Shown: one piece after another, positions 21,401 through 36,400 of the stretch | Layout: every line of letters starts with the position of its first letter | Position numbering within the stretch: position 1 is the first letter of the stretch | DNA from: Mya arenaria | Lineage: Eukaryota; Mollusca; Bivalvia; Myida; Myidae | Direction: 5' to 3' | DNA length: 64,000 nucleotides | Assembly: GCF_026914265.1 (NCBI RefSeq) | Contig: NC_069132.1 | Coordinates: forward strand, 36,574,932-36,638,931 | The notes under the pieces: model-generated | The model's database searches: none | What the model saw: the letters and a program-made list of their open reading frames with translations, nothing else | Told to the model about the DNA's origin: nothing | Translations under genes and position numbers: made by a program

Positions 21401-24400
21401 GATTTGACTGTGATATACATTTTTATGACCCAATAGTACTTTTAAACATGATTATATTTAGGTCCGCCTCTCTATGTCATGCCACCAATACAAAGGACCA
21501 CAATGGAAATAAGGGCTTGCCCTTTTTTGTGTTATCATTGGTGTTGGTGTGTATGTCATAGTTTTCTCGTATGTGATATAGTATTTAATAATGCTCATTA
21601 TTTTATCCTATGTTATGTTGTGAACTATGTATATGCTTCCTATGCCGAAATAAATCTATCTATCTATCATCAAATATTTTTTAACATTAAAGACCTCACT
21701 CTTTTCAGTCTGGGTCTCAAACTAAGGCTCAAGATGCCAGTGAATGTAGGTCAGACAAAAAGATACAAGTAGTGTTGGGAATGGGTTGCAATTTTACTAT
21801 CGATGATCGGTTCCACTCAAGTAACTGATTATCGATAGTACAATCGGTTTTTAAAATACTAGATAGTACCAGAGTTGTAGTTTTATTCATGTACAGTATC
21901 AAACTCTTAATCATTATATGCATATACCTTATGTCTATGATTGAAGTTATTAAGCGTTGTTGTATAAAAAATAGTTCATTTTCTTGCTCATTGTGGCTTT
22001 CATCAGCCATTTTGTTAAAGATAACATCTGAACACTTACTAATATATATAAAAACTAGAAATGTGTCCATAGGACACGGATGCCCCCACTTCGATTTTTT
22101 GTCACAGAAAATAAGCCATAATGATTATTCAGGATAATCTGCACATATAGGATAAGTTGAGTTGAGTTGGGTTTTACGGCATCGCAAGACTGTATAGGTT
22201 ATATGGCGCCATTCAGGCAGGAAAAAACTTGTTGGATCCACATTGGACACATACTTTTCAAGAATTAGATTGGAAACATATATTTTTGAAGTATTTTTGG
22301 CAAAAAAGGGCCGTAACTCCTAAATGACTAAAGCGATTTCCATGACTATCGAACTTGATCAAGATATTATGGTCACAAACATGTGTTTAAAGTTTGGTGA
22401 GGATTGGACAAACAGTTTTCAAGAATTAGATTGGAAACATATATTTTTGAAGTATTTTTGGCAAAAAAGGGCCGTAACTCCTAAATGACTAAAGCGATTT
22501 CCATGACTATCAAACTTGATCAAGATATTATGGTCACAAACATGTGTTTAAAGTTTGGTGAGGATTGGACAAACGGTTTTCAAGAATTAGATCGGAAACA
22601 ATCTTCGGGACGTACGTACGTACAGACAGACAGACGTACGTACGGACAAGGGCAACCCTATATGCCGCCACTTTGTGGGGGCATAAAAATAATTTGATAA
22701 TCAATTTTAATTAAATACTTTCGATTGTCGCCGATTTCAGGCCCAACCAATCGATTTTGGATTATAATTGATCATCGGAACATCACTAGATACAAGGCAT
22801 TGCAGTAGACAAAACGATGGGTGAGCTGTTAGCACAAGCCTGCAAGACCTGCCTTGGTAAAATCCCCACAGGGCTTAACCAAGTTCATAAATTTTAATAT
22901 AGCAGGCCTTGTTGAAAACAATTGATGGCAATCAAATAGTATAAGGACTCGGGCTTATTCATTCAAGAATCTAACTTTGATGACTAGCTAAGACAATATA
23001 GTTGATGAAAGGGGTGTTGTTGTTGTTGATTATTTTCAGCTTAATTAGTTAATGTGTCTTCATGAATTTCATATGGCCATATAGTAAAAGAAATCGGTCC
23101 TTTCAATCCAGATCAAGCCAAAAAGAATATCAGGCCGAGAGATTTGGACCCAACAGGTTTTTTACTGTAAGTACAATCCACTGAACATTTGTTAGTTTTA
23201 GTTGAAGAGTAGCACAGGAAATTTTTTAATCTGATTACTTCTATAGAAACCAAATCCTTGAGCAATCTTCATTTAACAGGATCAACTGTAGACTTACTAA
23301 ATTTGTTGGTTTCAAATATGTAACTTTTTCGTTTTTAAACAGTTTTGAGACTTTTAATGGACATGGAGAAAACCTGTTATGCTGAAAAAATTGGAGAAAA
23401 CGGGCCAGGTTTGTATATAAATCAAAGATTAACAAAAACAATGGCTCTTTTTTCATCTGCGCATGAACAAAACAAGAGCTATCACAGAGACAGCGCACTC
23501 GACTATTCCGCTGCTTTTCAGTTGAGATCATGATGGTGAACAAGTGTGCAAAGTTTCAAAGCCATATGTCGATGGACTTTGAAATTATCTGAGGTGGTAC
23601 GCAAACTTTAACGTAAATTCTAAGTAAAAAAAGGGGCATAATTCTGTCAAAAGGCTTGATAAAGTTACCTCCTCCTGTGTACAGGTTGGGGGCATGATGG
23701 TGAACAAGCAAGCAAAGTTTCAAAGCCAGATGTCAATGGACTTTGAAAATATTAGAGGTGGTATGCAAACTTTAACGTAAATTCTAAGTCGAAAAAGGGG
23801 CATAATTCTGTCAAAATGCTTGATACAGTGACCTCCTCCGGTGTACAGGTTGGGGGCATGATGGTGACAAGTGTGCAAAGTTTCAAAGCCAGATGTCAAT
23901 GGACTTTGAAAATATCTGAGGTGGTACGCAATATTTAAAGTAAATTTCAAGTCAAAAAAGGGGCAGGCTTGATAGAGTTACCTCCTCACCTGTACAGGTT
24001 GGGGGCATGATGGTGAACAAGCATGGTACGTTTCAAAGCCTGATGTCAATGGACTTTGAAAATATTTGAGGTGTTATGCAAACTTTAACGTAAATTCTAA
24101 GTAGAGAAGGGGCATAATTTTGTCAAAATGTTTGATAGAGTTAGCTCCTCCTGTGTACGGGTTGGGGGCATACTGGTAAACAAGTGTGCAAAGTTTCAGA
24201 GCCATATGTCAATGGACTTTGAAAATATTTGAGGTGGTAGGCAAACTTGAACATAAGTGGTTACGCTGACGCTCGCATGACTAGGATAGCGTTTTGTTAA
24301 AGTGGAATCTATTGAATCCAAGTCCATGGGCCGTATTCAATAATCAACTGAGATTTAACTTTAATTCTGGATTAGAATTTGTGTGTTTCAATTAAACATA

Positions 24401-27400
24401 AATCGACCAATAAAATGAATGGAGTCACTGAGGCATATCTCAGTGTGTGTATACCACGTGACATATTGCTTTATAAATGCTACGTTGGAAAGCAACATTT
24501 TGCTTTGAATGAAGACTTTTAACTAAGATAACTTCAATATTTCTTAACCATTTTAAATGAAACAGAGCTTACAGAGCCATGCCTTCAGTCTTTTACCAGA
24601 GTTTGGTTGAGAGTTTAGTTATTAAAACACTTCCGACAAACCTTTTGACAATACAGCCGTCTGACGAAGGAGGGGCTCTTTAAGCAGCATAGACTGCCAT
24701 TTGTTTCATTTAGAACGGCGAAGTAAAAGAAAGGTTATCTTTATTTTAAGCCTTCATTTTAAGCAAAATGTTGCCTTCCGACGTAGCATATATGACGTAT
24801 TTATCACATGGTATACACACACATAAGGAAAATAGATATTATATTAGTGTCCAGGTACATCACAGTTTTATCCCCTTTTGATTGGTTAATAAGTTAAAAG
24901 TATCAAAATCAGGGCATCATCTCAAGTAACTGTTGTTTGGAGAAGGTAGTGAAAGCGAAATGTATCAAAGCTTTATAGAATGAAAAAGCAATTAGGATCT
25001 TTTCGCATTCAGCTCTCACTCCAAAGATATGATGGTTTATTACCTGTGAATGTACAATTCTCTGTTGTTTGGCAGGTCATAGTTGATGACAAGGGACACC
25101 TGTTGGACATCTAAACCTCGCGCCCACACATCTGTGGTGATCAACACTCGGCTGTAATAGATGCAGATATACTTAGATATACATGTACATACGATGTTTA
25201 CAAAATTTGTTTACATGTTATTCTCATACAATAATGTTTAATGATAAATATATTTATTACATACACATACATGTTTGTTTCTACCGTAGATTGTTAGATT
25301 TATGATTTTATGTAAATGGATTAGGTCGCAAATGTGAAACCTAGTGAAATATAAATTCACAACTGCTGGCCAATCATTAAACTTTTTAAAATTGGCAATA
25401 AGGCATATTGACTGTATAATGCGAATCATATTTATCAACTAATTGTTCAATTTTTCTGCAGTATGAAAATGGCATGCAACAATCCTGGGGCTCAGTAAAA
25501 GACTGACATACACGTCTGTCTGGACCTAAACCTTTAAATATGTCACAATGTTGTACTGTACATCCAAAATTAAGGCTTATTTGTATTAAACATCAAAGAA
25601 TAAGTTAATGCAAAGATTAACCCTAGCTCTAATGTTTACCTGGCCCCAGATCTGAACTGTTTCATGATGGCTTCACGTTCCTGCTGCTTCATCTCTCCGT
25701 GCATGGACGACACTGTGAAGTTGGCATCTCGCATCTTCTCTGTCAACCAATCAACCTATACAAAAGGATTTCTTGTGAAAACGTGTATTTTTGTATTTCA
25801 TATCATTTTATCTAGGATAACCCAAGAAAGAGCACTCAATAATTTTTCGTTAAGGTACTCTGGTTTTTACTGAAAAGCTGGTCCCATATTCACTATAATA
25901 AACACATTGAGTATGAGTCAGGGTTTTCACTCCCGCAAAAGTCTTAAGTGTGAGTTTAAGACTCAACACAAAAAATTCAAAAATGTTACAGCTGCTGTAT
26001 ATTTTTCAAAAGGATCATAAACAGAGTGTAGAATATGTTCTGAAAAACACAATGCAAAGATTGCTACCAATATTCTGTCAGAATGAACAAAAATATTTTG
26101 AAATATTCAAAATTATAATTTTCTGAGTCCAAGTCTCAACACCAGACTCCAGACATTTGTGAACAAGAGTCAAACTGTCAATCTTCATTTCTTTATTAAT
26201 GCCAATGCTCCTCCGTAATAGTTTTTGCATGCCTTACGAGGACATCAAGTCTGTAACAATAATTTGGCTTTTTTCCCCTGTTAATCAGTCAAGCTATTTT
26301 TTTGTACTTAAGTCAAGTTCAGTAGATTTCACATACTATTGAACATCTTAGAAAATTAAAAGCAAGAAAAAGTAACCATCACTCAACTTGAAAATGTCTT
26401 TTTTATTGGAATTGTTTGTTTTCCCAAATGCATGAACTTACAGAACCTAATAGATGAGAATGGAAGAGTAACTGATCTTATCATATTATAAAGCAAATGC
26501 ATATTTTTTTTCAAAATATAAAAGACCTTTGCAGTTATTTTCTGTCATATATTCATTAAGAACAGTACAAGTATTGTTAGCTTTTTTATGCTTGAAAGGA
26601 AATTAGCTGAGGTAATATATAGTTTTAGTCTTATTTTTGTTATAAATGACAGCCAGTGTTGCTAAAACACAAAGAAATAATAATATGGCAACAAGTTATA
26701 AACATTTGAAGATAGGAACATAAAACTTTACACACATGTTCACTGTGAGATGTTGTATAATTATGTGGTCACCAAATATACACAATGTAACAGGAACACC
26801 AAGGCTATGAAGAAACAAGTGTGTCCAGGGCTCTCGCGAGGGGGCGACTTGAGCGAAGTGGTCGCCTAAAATTCCCAGACTTCGCCCATTTGTATCATCA
26901 AAGCGACATTGACATCGCCGAAAATTTTTAGCACATTGTAAATCTGTCAATCAGCGAGTATTTGGCCACTGTCACATAAGTCAAAACATCGCAATTAGCT
27001 TATCATAAAATTTGGTAATCTCCTAATCCGATAATTGGGCCGTGTCATCCAATTACCAAAACATCGCCAAGCTATTGAAAGTTAACCAATCAGAATGTAC
27101 ATCGAGAAGACCCTGATCAAATGATATACGTTCGTTAAAATGAGATAGAAAAGGCGACATAATTATGAACAATCGTGTCAAGCATTAATGAAGTTAAAAA
27201 ATAATTGATATATGTATTGAACAAACAATGCAAGACATTCTAAACATTGTTGCTTTTGAAGCAGACAGTCATAGCTATCTCGGGCCATCAGCAAGGTGGC
27301 GCTAAGAAAATCAATAACATGACGTATCACCAAATATTTGATTGGTTTTAGTGAAATGTTTACGATAAAAAATTGATGTGTAAACACATTTTTTTATGCT

Positions 27401-30400
27401 TTATGTAGGGTTTTAATACTTACAGTATTTTTCTACTGTTAACGATGTCAAAAAAATCGGCGAGATCGCCATTTTGTCAGAACAATTTTCTGAGTTAATT
27501 TCTCAACCTCCCATTATGTATTGGTAAAGTTTTCATCACTTAGGACTGATTTAAATGTCATTTGGTTCTTAAATGTCAGCATATTTAAAATTATTTAGCC
27601 AGAGACAAGTAAATAACAGCAGAGCTGAATGTGACATTCGTACCCTATCCCGAACGTACCAAAATAAGATTCGTCCCTCTACTATATTGACAGTTAATTT
27701 ATTAGTCATCTTGATTGTTTCAAATCCTTAGCTGTCTTGGTTTTTGTTTCATTTTAGATGCTATTTGGTGATAAACTATGTGACATTGATAAATACACTT
27801 TTGCTGAGCCAAAAATGATACATTATTTTATGAACATTTTATATTGTTATAGCAATCAATTTAAATGTGAATAAAACCAGGTGTGTGGTATGGCATAGTT
27901 TTTGTATCAGGTGTTACGAAAAGTATCACTTCTCCCTAAAGTCTCCCCACTTCTCCCTAAATTGACTGAAGGGAGAAGTCACTTCTCCCAAAATTTTCAG
28001 CATAGTGAGAGCCCTGGTGTCGCGCAAGAAATGCCAACGTAAGTCTAATGAGTTTTTTTCCTGGCAAGCAATGGAAATAACTCAACAACTATTAAGCCAG
28101 AGTTATAGACCTTGCTAAACATGTGCATATTGTCTCGGCCAACATGCATAATGAGTTTCATTTGAATATCTTGCACATTTTTTATATTGCCAAGTTTTTG
28201 CACAATGACACCAACACAGACGACAACACCAAGACTATCACAATACCTCCACTTGTTTTTCAGATGAACTAATAAAGGACATCAAACACATTTCTTTGAG
28301 AAGCTGGCCATATAATTATAATAACGCCACCATCGTACCTTCCTCTTGGTGTTACAGAAGATGACGGCCTGTGTGATGGTGAGAGTGTCGTAGAGGTCGC
28401 ACAGAGTGTCAAACTTCCATTCCTCACGTTCCACGGCCACGAAGAACTGTTTGATCCCCTCCAACGTCAACTCATCACTGAAACACATGGGCAGCAGAAT
28501 GCAAACTAATTCGCATGTAAAGTATATAGGGTTTTAGCTAGAGGATTATGGGAGGCTGCTGCACAATGTCCTTTTTTGGGTAGCATCCTTCTGCCCTCAT
28601 GGAGACCAGAATGTGCACCCTCCTACCTTCATTCAAATATTCCTATTGTTTTTATTAAAACTTGAAATAGGATTACAGATTCAACCAAACCTAACATATT
28701 TAGTACTTGAAATCTAATATTACTTCAAATCAGCACAATTTCTAACATTTTCTATGAAATTCATAATGCTTTAATTATTCACTGCCTGATACAATGTTCC
28801 CTTTTGTCTCTCAGCACCCTGTCCCTTTTCTGCAGCTACCTGTCCCTTTAAAACCTGGCTAAAACCGTAGTATATAAAAATATGTAGGGTGAATGCCAGA
28901 ATCTACCAAAACCTTCTATGTATAATGTCCAATGGGACTTTCTGGCATTAACCACACAATTTTTGCAAGTAATGCATGTCCTACTAACCGTGGATTATTT
29001 CCTACAAACTATGACATTCAGAACTCTCCTGATTAGAAAAGGGCATACAACAACATATTGATATTCTCCAATATTATAAATAAAACATTTAAGTGCTTGT
29101 AATAAAAGGAAATATATTGCAAACACTTAATACAACGTCATCAAATCAAAATCAAAATTCACTACCCAGCATGAGAATAGATTTTTTTTAACAAAAGTAA
29201 CAATGCAAGGGCCAAAAATGGGTTACATCCTTTTCAAAAATAGCTAGAGTAGGTAGGCTTTTTTATTATTATTTTTTATTATATTAGGCTTTATGTAAGA
29301 TTGTATTGTCATCATTGGAGAACATTTTTTTGAAGTTATCTTCTAAATAAGGCTTTTATGGTTTTAAACTACATGTTAAAGCACAAAACTTTTTTTACCG
29401 TTGGCATCTATTTTGTAGTTAGGGTTGAGCAGCCCAATTCAAATGTATATTAATTAAGGCCTAGTCTATTTTTAGTTGAATAAGGGGCATATCTGGACAA
29501 ATAGACAAAGTTAAAGACAATCAAGGAGAAAGCAAAACAAATACTATTAAATAAACTGAAGTCTCACCGTTTGACAAGGATACGTATGGGGTCTGTCATA
29601 AACTTGCTCGTCATCTCAAGGATCTCATGGGGCAATGTGGCGGAGATCAGACACACCTGGGTTGCGGGTGGCAGATACCGATACACATCGTAAATCTGCT
29701 CCTTGAAACCTGTGGAAATATGGAGTGTTAGATAACGGTTTTTGGGGGTATGCCCAAGATGGAAATCAGCCAGGTGACTGGCGTTTGGTACCAATACACA
29801 TCGTAAATATGCTCATTGAAACCTGTATAAATATGAGTGTTAGATAACGGTCTGGGGCAGTAAAGCCAAGATCAGAATCACCTGGGTGGCCGGTGTCTAA
29901 TAGTTTATACCATGTCATTAACCTGCTCCTTGAAATTCTGAGAATTAGGAAATGTTAGATAGTGGTTACATTTTTAAGTCTCTTGGGGGAGTGTGGCAAA
30001 GACTAAAATCACCCTAGCAGCTGCTGAGAGGTACCATTACACATGATAAATGTGCTCCCTGACACCTGTAGGAATATTAAAGTTATATACTTGAAAAAGA
30101 TACTTGCTACATCTCCAAGTCTAAGCAATCCTATTTACAGCTCTACATCTGTACTTAATATAATACCACTATTAGTGTAACTTGCTTAAGCTTCCAATCT
30201 CCATTCTCATAGATAAACGGTTTTGACACCTTTTTATTTTTTATCTTGGAATGACCCAATTTTTGCAAAAGTATCTAGAAACCAGTGATACAAGACTTCT
30301 GATAAAATATTATATCTCAGTGTTTCATATTTACGTTCCAAAATTTATTTTTTATGGCTAAAAGTGTTACAAATCTTAAAGAAAAATGAACTTTTCGGCA

Positions 30401-33400
30401 GTTTCCCAAACAATTAAGATCTGTTCTATTGTAAGTTTAATATCTTATATGACAGAATTGAAGAGACAAAATTTTAAAAATGACTGTCAATCTGTGAAAT
30501 TGTAGCTTTAACACCTAGAATGGTAATTGCACCTTCTTTTAATGCATTCATTTCATTTCAAAAGAATATTTTTGGAATATATTTAACCATTGGCTGATTG
30601 TTCACAACTTTGTCAGAGTTAACAACGTTGTTAACGTCATTGTTATTTTCTTCCCAAACTGTACTAGTCTTGAAGTTTCATGGACAAACTTGTGATCTGC
30701 AGTTCTTCTTTCAAATTTTGAGATCTCTGTTTCAGCTGCGCTTCTTTAATTTAAATATATGGAAACATGATAAAAAAGTCCACACTTAAAAGTTAACAAT
30801 GATGCCATTTACAACATTATAAACTTCTAACGATTTTTATTTTTTAATGATCAAACCAGCAAACCAGTGTTTTGTGAGTGCTTTGTGAAGAAAAAAACAG
30901 TGACTCATCATTATTAGAAGGATTGGATCTGAGTGCCCTTAACCAACCTTTGTTCAGCATTTCGTCTGCTTCATCAAGAATGAGCATCTTTATTGCCCTT
31001 GTTCTCAGATTTCTGCGCTTGATCATGTCTGGAAATGAAATGAACATCATTAACAATAACAATTTACTTCTCATATTTCACAGCTAACTGACTTATTTCA
31101 TTTGCATCTAGTTGATATGATAACACATTAAAGGCGAACAATGAAGGTTGATGAAAAAAATAATAAAAAATGCAAAATTGTGTTTTACACATCAAAAAAA
31201 AAAAAAAATATGATTTATGAACAGATAAAACAATATTAGCCTTAATAAATGGCTTTTTTTAATTAATAGCTACATAGTCACAAATTCCCATTTAAAAGGT
31301 ACCAAAATATCGCATTAATTGTTTTTATCTGTACACATATCGTGTGATTTTTTATTTGATCATTTAAGTCAAATGAGTAAAACATCTAAAATAACAAATG
31401 CAATATACAGTTCTATTCATATACCCTGGTGAAAAAATACCAGTAAAAAATTAGTTCTACGTACAAAGAAAGACCTGTCAGATATTTTTATTTTTGTCAT
31501 CACAGAACAGTTTTAAACTTGTTTATAGTTCACTGGTTTGGTTGTTAACATGTTTTGTTACAAAAATTGGATTACATTTTCTGCAATAGACTGTAGAACC
31601 AAAACAACAGTCACAATACATCTAAAAAAACATCATCCTACCAAAAACCCTGCCAGGCGTTCCAGAGATGACATGCTGACCATAGTCCAGTTTCCTGATG
31701 TCTTCTCCGATATTTGTACCTCCGATACAGGCGTGACATTGCACATTCATGTAATCTCCCAGTGCCAAGATCACCTGCAGTTAAAGTTACATGTATTATG
31801 CAGGATTGACTTTTTGTACAACATCAAATAAGAACACAGACATTGGTTGTACAGTTTAATAGCGCATTCACTTCTGAGCATGGCGTACAGGGTTCGATTA
31901 GCTGCTTGGGCGCATGTGATTTTGTAATGTACAAGCAGATTTCCTCCAGGTTCTCTTTTTTCACCAACAACACAAGACCACTCTCTAATGCATAACAACA
32001 TGCCAACAAGAGTGCTCAAAATAATGTTACAATGACATGTTTCACAGCCATTGTGAAATAAATTAGTTTTAAGTATGACACCGAATACATTACATTCCTT
32101 TACTTTCACAAAGCCCTTCTTTGCGATTTGTTTTTGTCGTTTGGGCCAAATTAGTAAGATTTAAAATGGGCGACACCATTACTTTATTGTGAACATCAGT
32201 AATTCACATCACATACATTATAAATATTGGGAATGGTAAGTTTGTGAAAACCAATCTATAGTATTTGTGTCTGCAACAGTCTGTAAATGGCCATTCTGTA
32301 GGCATTGTTTGTTTTCATTTAAATTTGTTTTTCCAATGTTTGAATCATGTTTAAGTTTTTTTCATTATAACAGTCAATAGTACCAGTAGTACTATCAATG
32401 TTTGTATTAAATACTTGTATCATACATGTGCACTCTACCGGCGGTAGGTAAAATATACCGCTTTTGAGACCCTTCTAACGCCATACCGCTTTGCTGTCGA
32501 AATCTACCGATATTTAAAGCTCTTCTAAAAAAACTCAAAATTATATCAAATTGGCCTTAAATTTTCTTTTAAAAACCTAAAAATTATATCAACCATGCTA
32601 AAATACCAGATTAATCTGTCACTTTAAAGAACATGGTGCAATAAACCACTTAAAAATCACTTCACATTTCGGCCGAGATCGTTGCTTAGTTACCAGTACG
32701 GTACAAAAGACCACTAATCAACATTCTTTGTTAATAGACATCCTACTAATCAGCATTTTTTAAATATCAAAGACATTAAAAAAACTGTCCAAACATCAAA
32801 GAAAACAACATTTCCAAGGTGTTATTAATTATCTACAGTGTATAAAATTTTATGACATTTTGGCTGGAAAATTGACATACACAATTCTGAAGTCATCTGC
32901 ACTTACATTCCAACCTGTTTTGGCAGTCTGATTTGATTTTTTAGCAGCTCTTCTGAATATAAACTTATTTTTACAAGTCATAGTTAATATTACTTCTGTT
33001 TCTTAGCAAAAACACTGACATTTGACAAGTCTCTTAACCATGACATATTTAATGCGTATTTTCTGAAAATCTAAAAATAGTAACAAATATCAAGTTTGTG
33101 TTTACATTGTATCCATCATTGTTTTTGACTGATAAATAAAGAAATTAGAAATTCTACCGCTTTTGAACCAAAACTACCGCTTTTGAGACATAAATCTACC
33201 TCTCTGTCATTGCAAAAGGTTCACATGTATGCTTGTATGAAGTAAATAATGAAAGGCTGGCGACCCAAACTGTCATGGTACATGTATATGATTGTGTATG
33301 TATAACTATGTGATGAGGATCATTATTTATACCTTTTGTATCTGCGTTGCAAGTTCACGCGTTGGTGAGAGGATGAGAGCCTGTGTTTCACGGACCTGAG

Positions 33401-36400
33401 TGTCAAGACACTGCAGCACAGAGATGGAGAATGTAGCAGTCTTTCCTGTACCAGACTGGGCTCTGGAAAACAAATACAAGGTGTAGATTTTCATTCATGC
33501 ATACAGGTATGTGTATACAGTACTAGAACTCCGCGAGTCGGATGTGTCGCCTGACGAATTATTTACTGTCGACATTATAGCTGTTAGATTGGCATTTTAT
33601 TCATTTATAGACAATGATGTTGCCATTTAACTTTCAAGTGTAGGTGGCATTTGAACCCTCAATCAGATATACCTATGGAATAAGTTTCAGGTTGAAACCT
33701 CCTATAGTTTACGAGATATGCCACGGACAAAACCTAAGCAAGAAAATTAACAAAGGGCAATAACTCTAAAAATATGGCAAGAGTAACGGTTCTTGTGCAC
33801 TGCACTTGCCCTCAATGAGATCTATCTAGCTATGAAGTTTCAAGTTGATACCTCTTATATTCTTCAAGATATGCCCCGGACAAAACTTTAAGCATGAAAA
33901 TTAACAAAGGGCAATAATTTTAAAACTAAGAAAGTAAGAGTTACTGTTATTGTGCACTGCACTTGCCCTCCATGAGATCTATCTACATATGAAGTTTCAA
34001 GTTGATAACTCTTATATTCTACAAGATATGCCCCGGACAAAACTTTAAGCGTGAAAAATAACAAAGGGCAATAACTCTAAAAATATGGAAGCAAGAGTAA
34101 CAGTTCTTGTGCACTGCACTTGCCCTCAATTAGATCTATCTACATATGAAGTTTCAAGTTGATACCACTAATAGTTTAGGAGATATACCCCGGACAAGCA
34201 AAAATGGGACGCGGACGCTGCCGCCGCCGACGCCAACAAAAGTAACCCCTATATGTCGTCTTTTCAGGTGATACAATAAACTATGTAAACAACAAGGGAA
34301 TTTAAAGAAGTATAATATTGTTTGTTTTCTCTTTACTAAACCATTATTACAGTATGAGCCATGCGAAGCCAGTCAGCCTAATCAATTGTTACGGAAAGTA
34401 TAAGTTAACAAGAGCTGTCACAGTATGTGACGAATGCCCCCGATTGTGACATTGACCTATGAACAAGGTCAGTACATGAAAAGTTGATCTTGCCTTTACA
34501 TGTCAAATACATATGGCAAGTTATTTTAAATTGCCTCTAAACATAAAAAATACCACCCATAGTTGACAACCCACATTGTTATGTCCTATATGCAGCACTC
34601 CATTGTGAATAAACACACCCAAGTGTGACCTTGACCTTTGAGATAGGGACACGGGTCTGTCATGCGACACATCGTCTTGGTATGTGGAACACATGTGGCA
34701 AGTTATTTTAAAATCTGTCCATACATGGGAAAGTTACAGCTCGGACACGACAACCTATACTCTATGTCCTATATGCAGCACTCCATTGTGAATAAAGACT
34801 ATGTGTGACCTTGACCTTTGAGGTAGGGGCACGGGTCTTGCACGCGACACGTTGTCTTGGTATGTGGAACACATGTGGCAAGTTATTTTAAAATCTGTCC
34901 ATACAAGGGAAAGTTACAGCCCGGACACGACAACCTATACTCTATGTCATATATGCAGCACTCCATTGTGAATAAAGACTAAGTGTGACCTTGACCTTTG
35001 AGGTAGGGACACGGGTCTTGCACGCGACACGTCATCTTGGTATGTGGAACACATGTGGCAAGTTATTTTAAAATCTGTCTATACAAGGGAAAGTTACAGC
35101 CCGGACACGACAACCTATACTCTTGGTCCTAAATGCAGCACTCCATTGTGAATAAAGACTAAGTGTGACCTTGACCTTTGAAGTAAGGGCACGGGTCTTC
35201 CACGCACCACGTCGTCTTGGTATGTGGAACACATGTGGCAAGTTATTTTAAAATCTGTCCATACAAGGGAAAGTTACAGCCCGGACACGAGTTATTGAGC
35301 CGGACGGACGGAAGGACGGACGGACGGACGGTGCGATTTTAATATGTCCACCTTCGGGGGCATAATAAAAGTCTACTTAGGGTTTGTCTTTATACTAGCC
35401 AGCACTTGTGTGCCAACACTAAATAACCCACTAAATTAAATCAATTAATGACTTTATGGGAAATTGTTGGTCCAAATGTTGGAGGCTTTCTAGTTAACTA
35501 CATCAGTCTCCATCCGGTGATCCCTTTGCACAGACATGAGCATAAACACTTAGAAACCAGTCCCTGTCCTCATAAGTTTTGCATTCATATTTCAATTTAC
35601 TATTAAATTAAAAAGGATTGACTCATTCTTTTCCTGAACAATGCCTTTGTTTCATACACTTTTCAAATTCAAGTTAGAAAACTTTATGCTATTTCATTAA
35701 ATACATATGTTTAAAAATAAGTCAAAAGGTTTACTGGGCAATGACATCTCTTCCTTTTACAATCGGCTTTATTGATCTCTGCTGAATGGCCGATGGTTTT
35801 TCAAAACCTGAAAAGGAGGTGTAATATGGTTGTTATGGCTGAATAATAAATAAAGCTCTTATATTGGCATTGCTGAAATATGAATAAAAGCTCAGAGCCT
35901 TCCCCAGGCTGTTTTAGCACTCTACTACTGGGTGCTTAATTTTAAAATCTGGATCTCTGGGGCTGTTAAAATTTTAAGTGAGTCTTAAATAATGACCTAA
36001 AGCACTAGAACTTTTGTTTGCTTAGTACCTCCAATATCCTGCCTTTGTTCTTCATAAGTAATTTAGTCATTCCTTACATACTTAGTGATTTTTACCTGTA
36101 ATCAGCTGCCATATACAAGTATTCACACTTAAGTGCATGTATATGAGTTTGGCCGTCATTACCCATTACTACATGTGAACAATGTGGCCGAATCTATCGA
36201 CTACTTGAAGAAAACTAGTCTGATGCAAATCAACTTGGTCATTTTAATGTTTTCAAAACTTTCCAAGTTTTTTAAAGTAAACAATATCCCAGATGTCTAT
36301 ATAAGTAAAATAAAGCATCTCACATATTGAATTTCCATCAGAAATATCGCCAAATGAAATAAGGTGTTTATTTATACTGCCAATCACAGGTGTAGTTTTC

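Noticed and set aside
29564-29794. Possible extra coding exon upstream of eIF4A3 exon 6
   Set aside because: The upstream frame is intron plus the first decayed exon copy. The acceptor at 29710-29712 gives the conserved junction.
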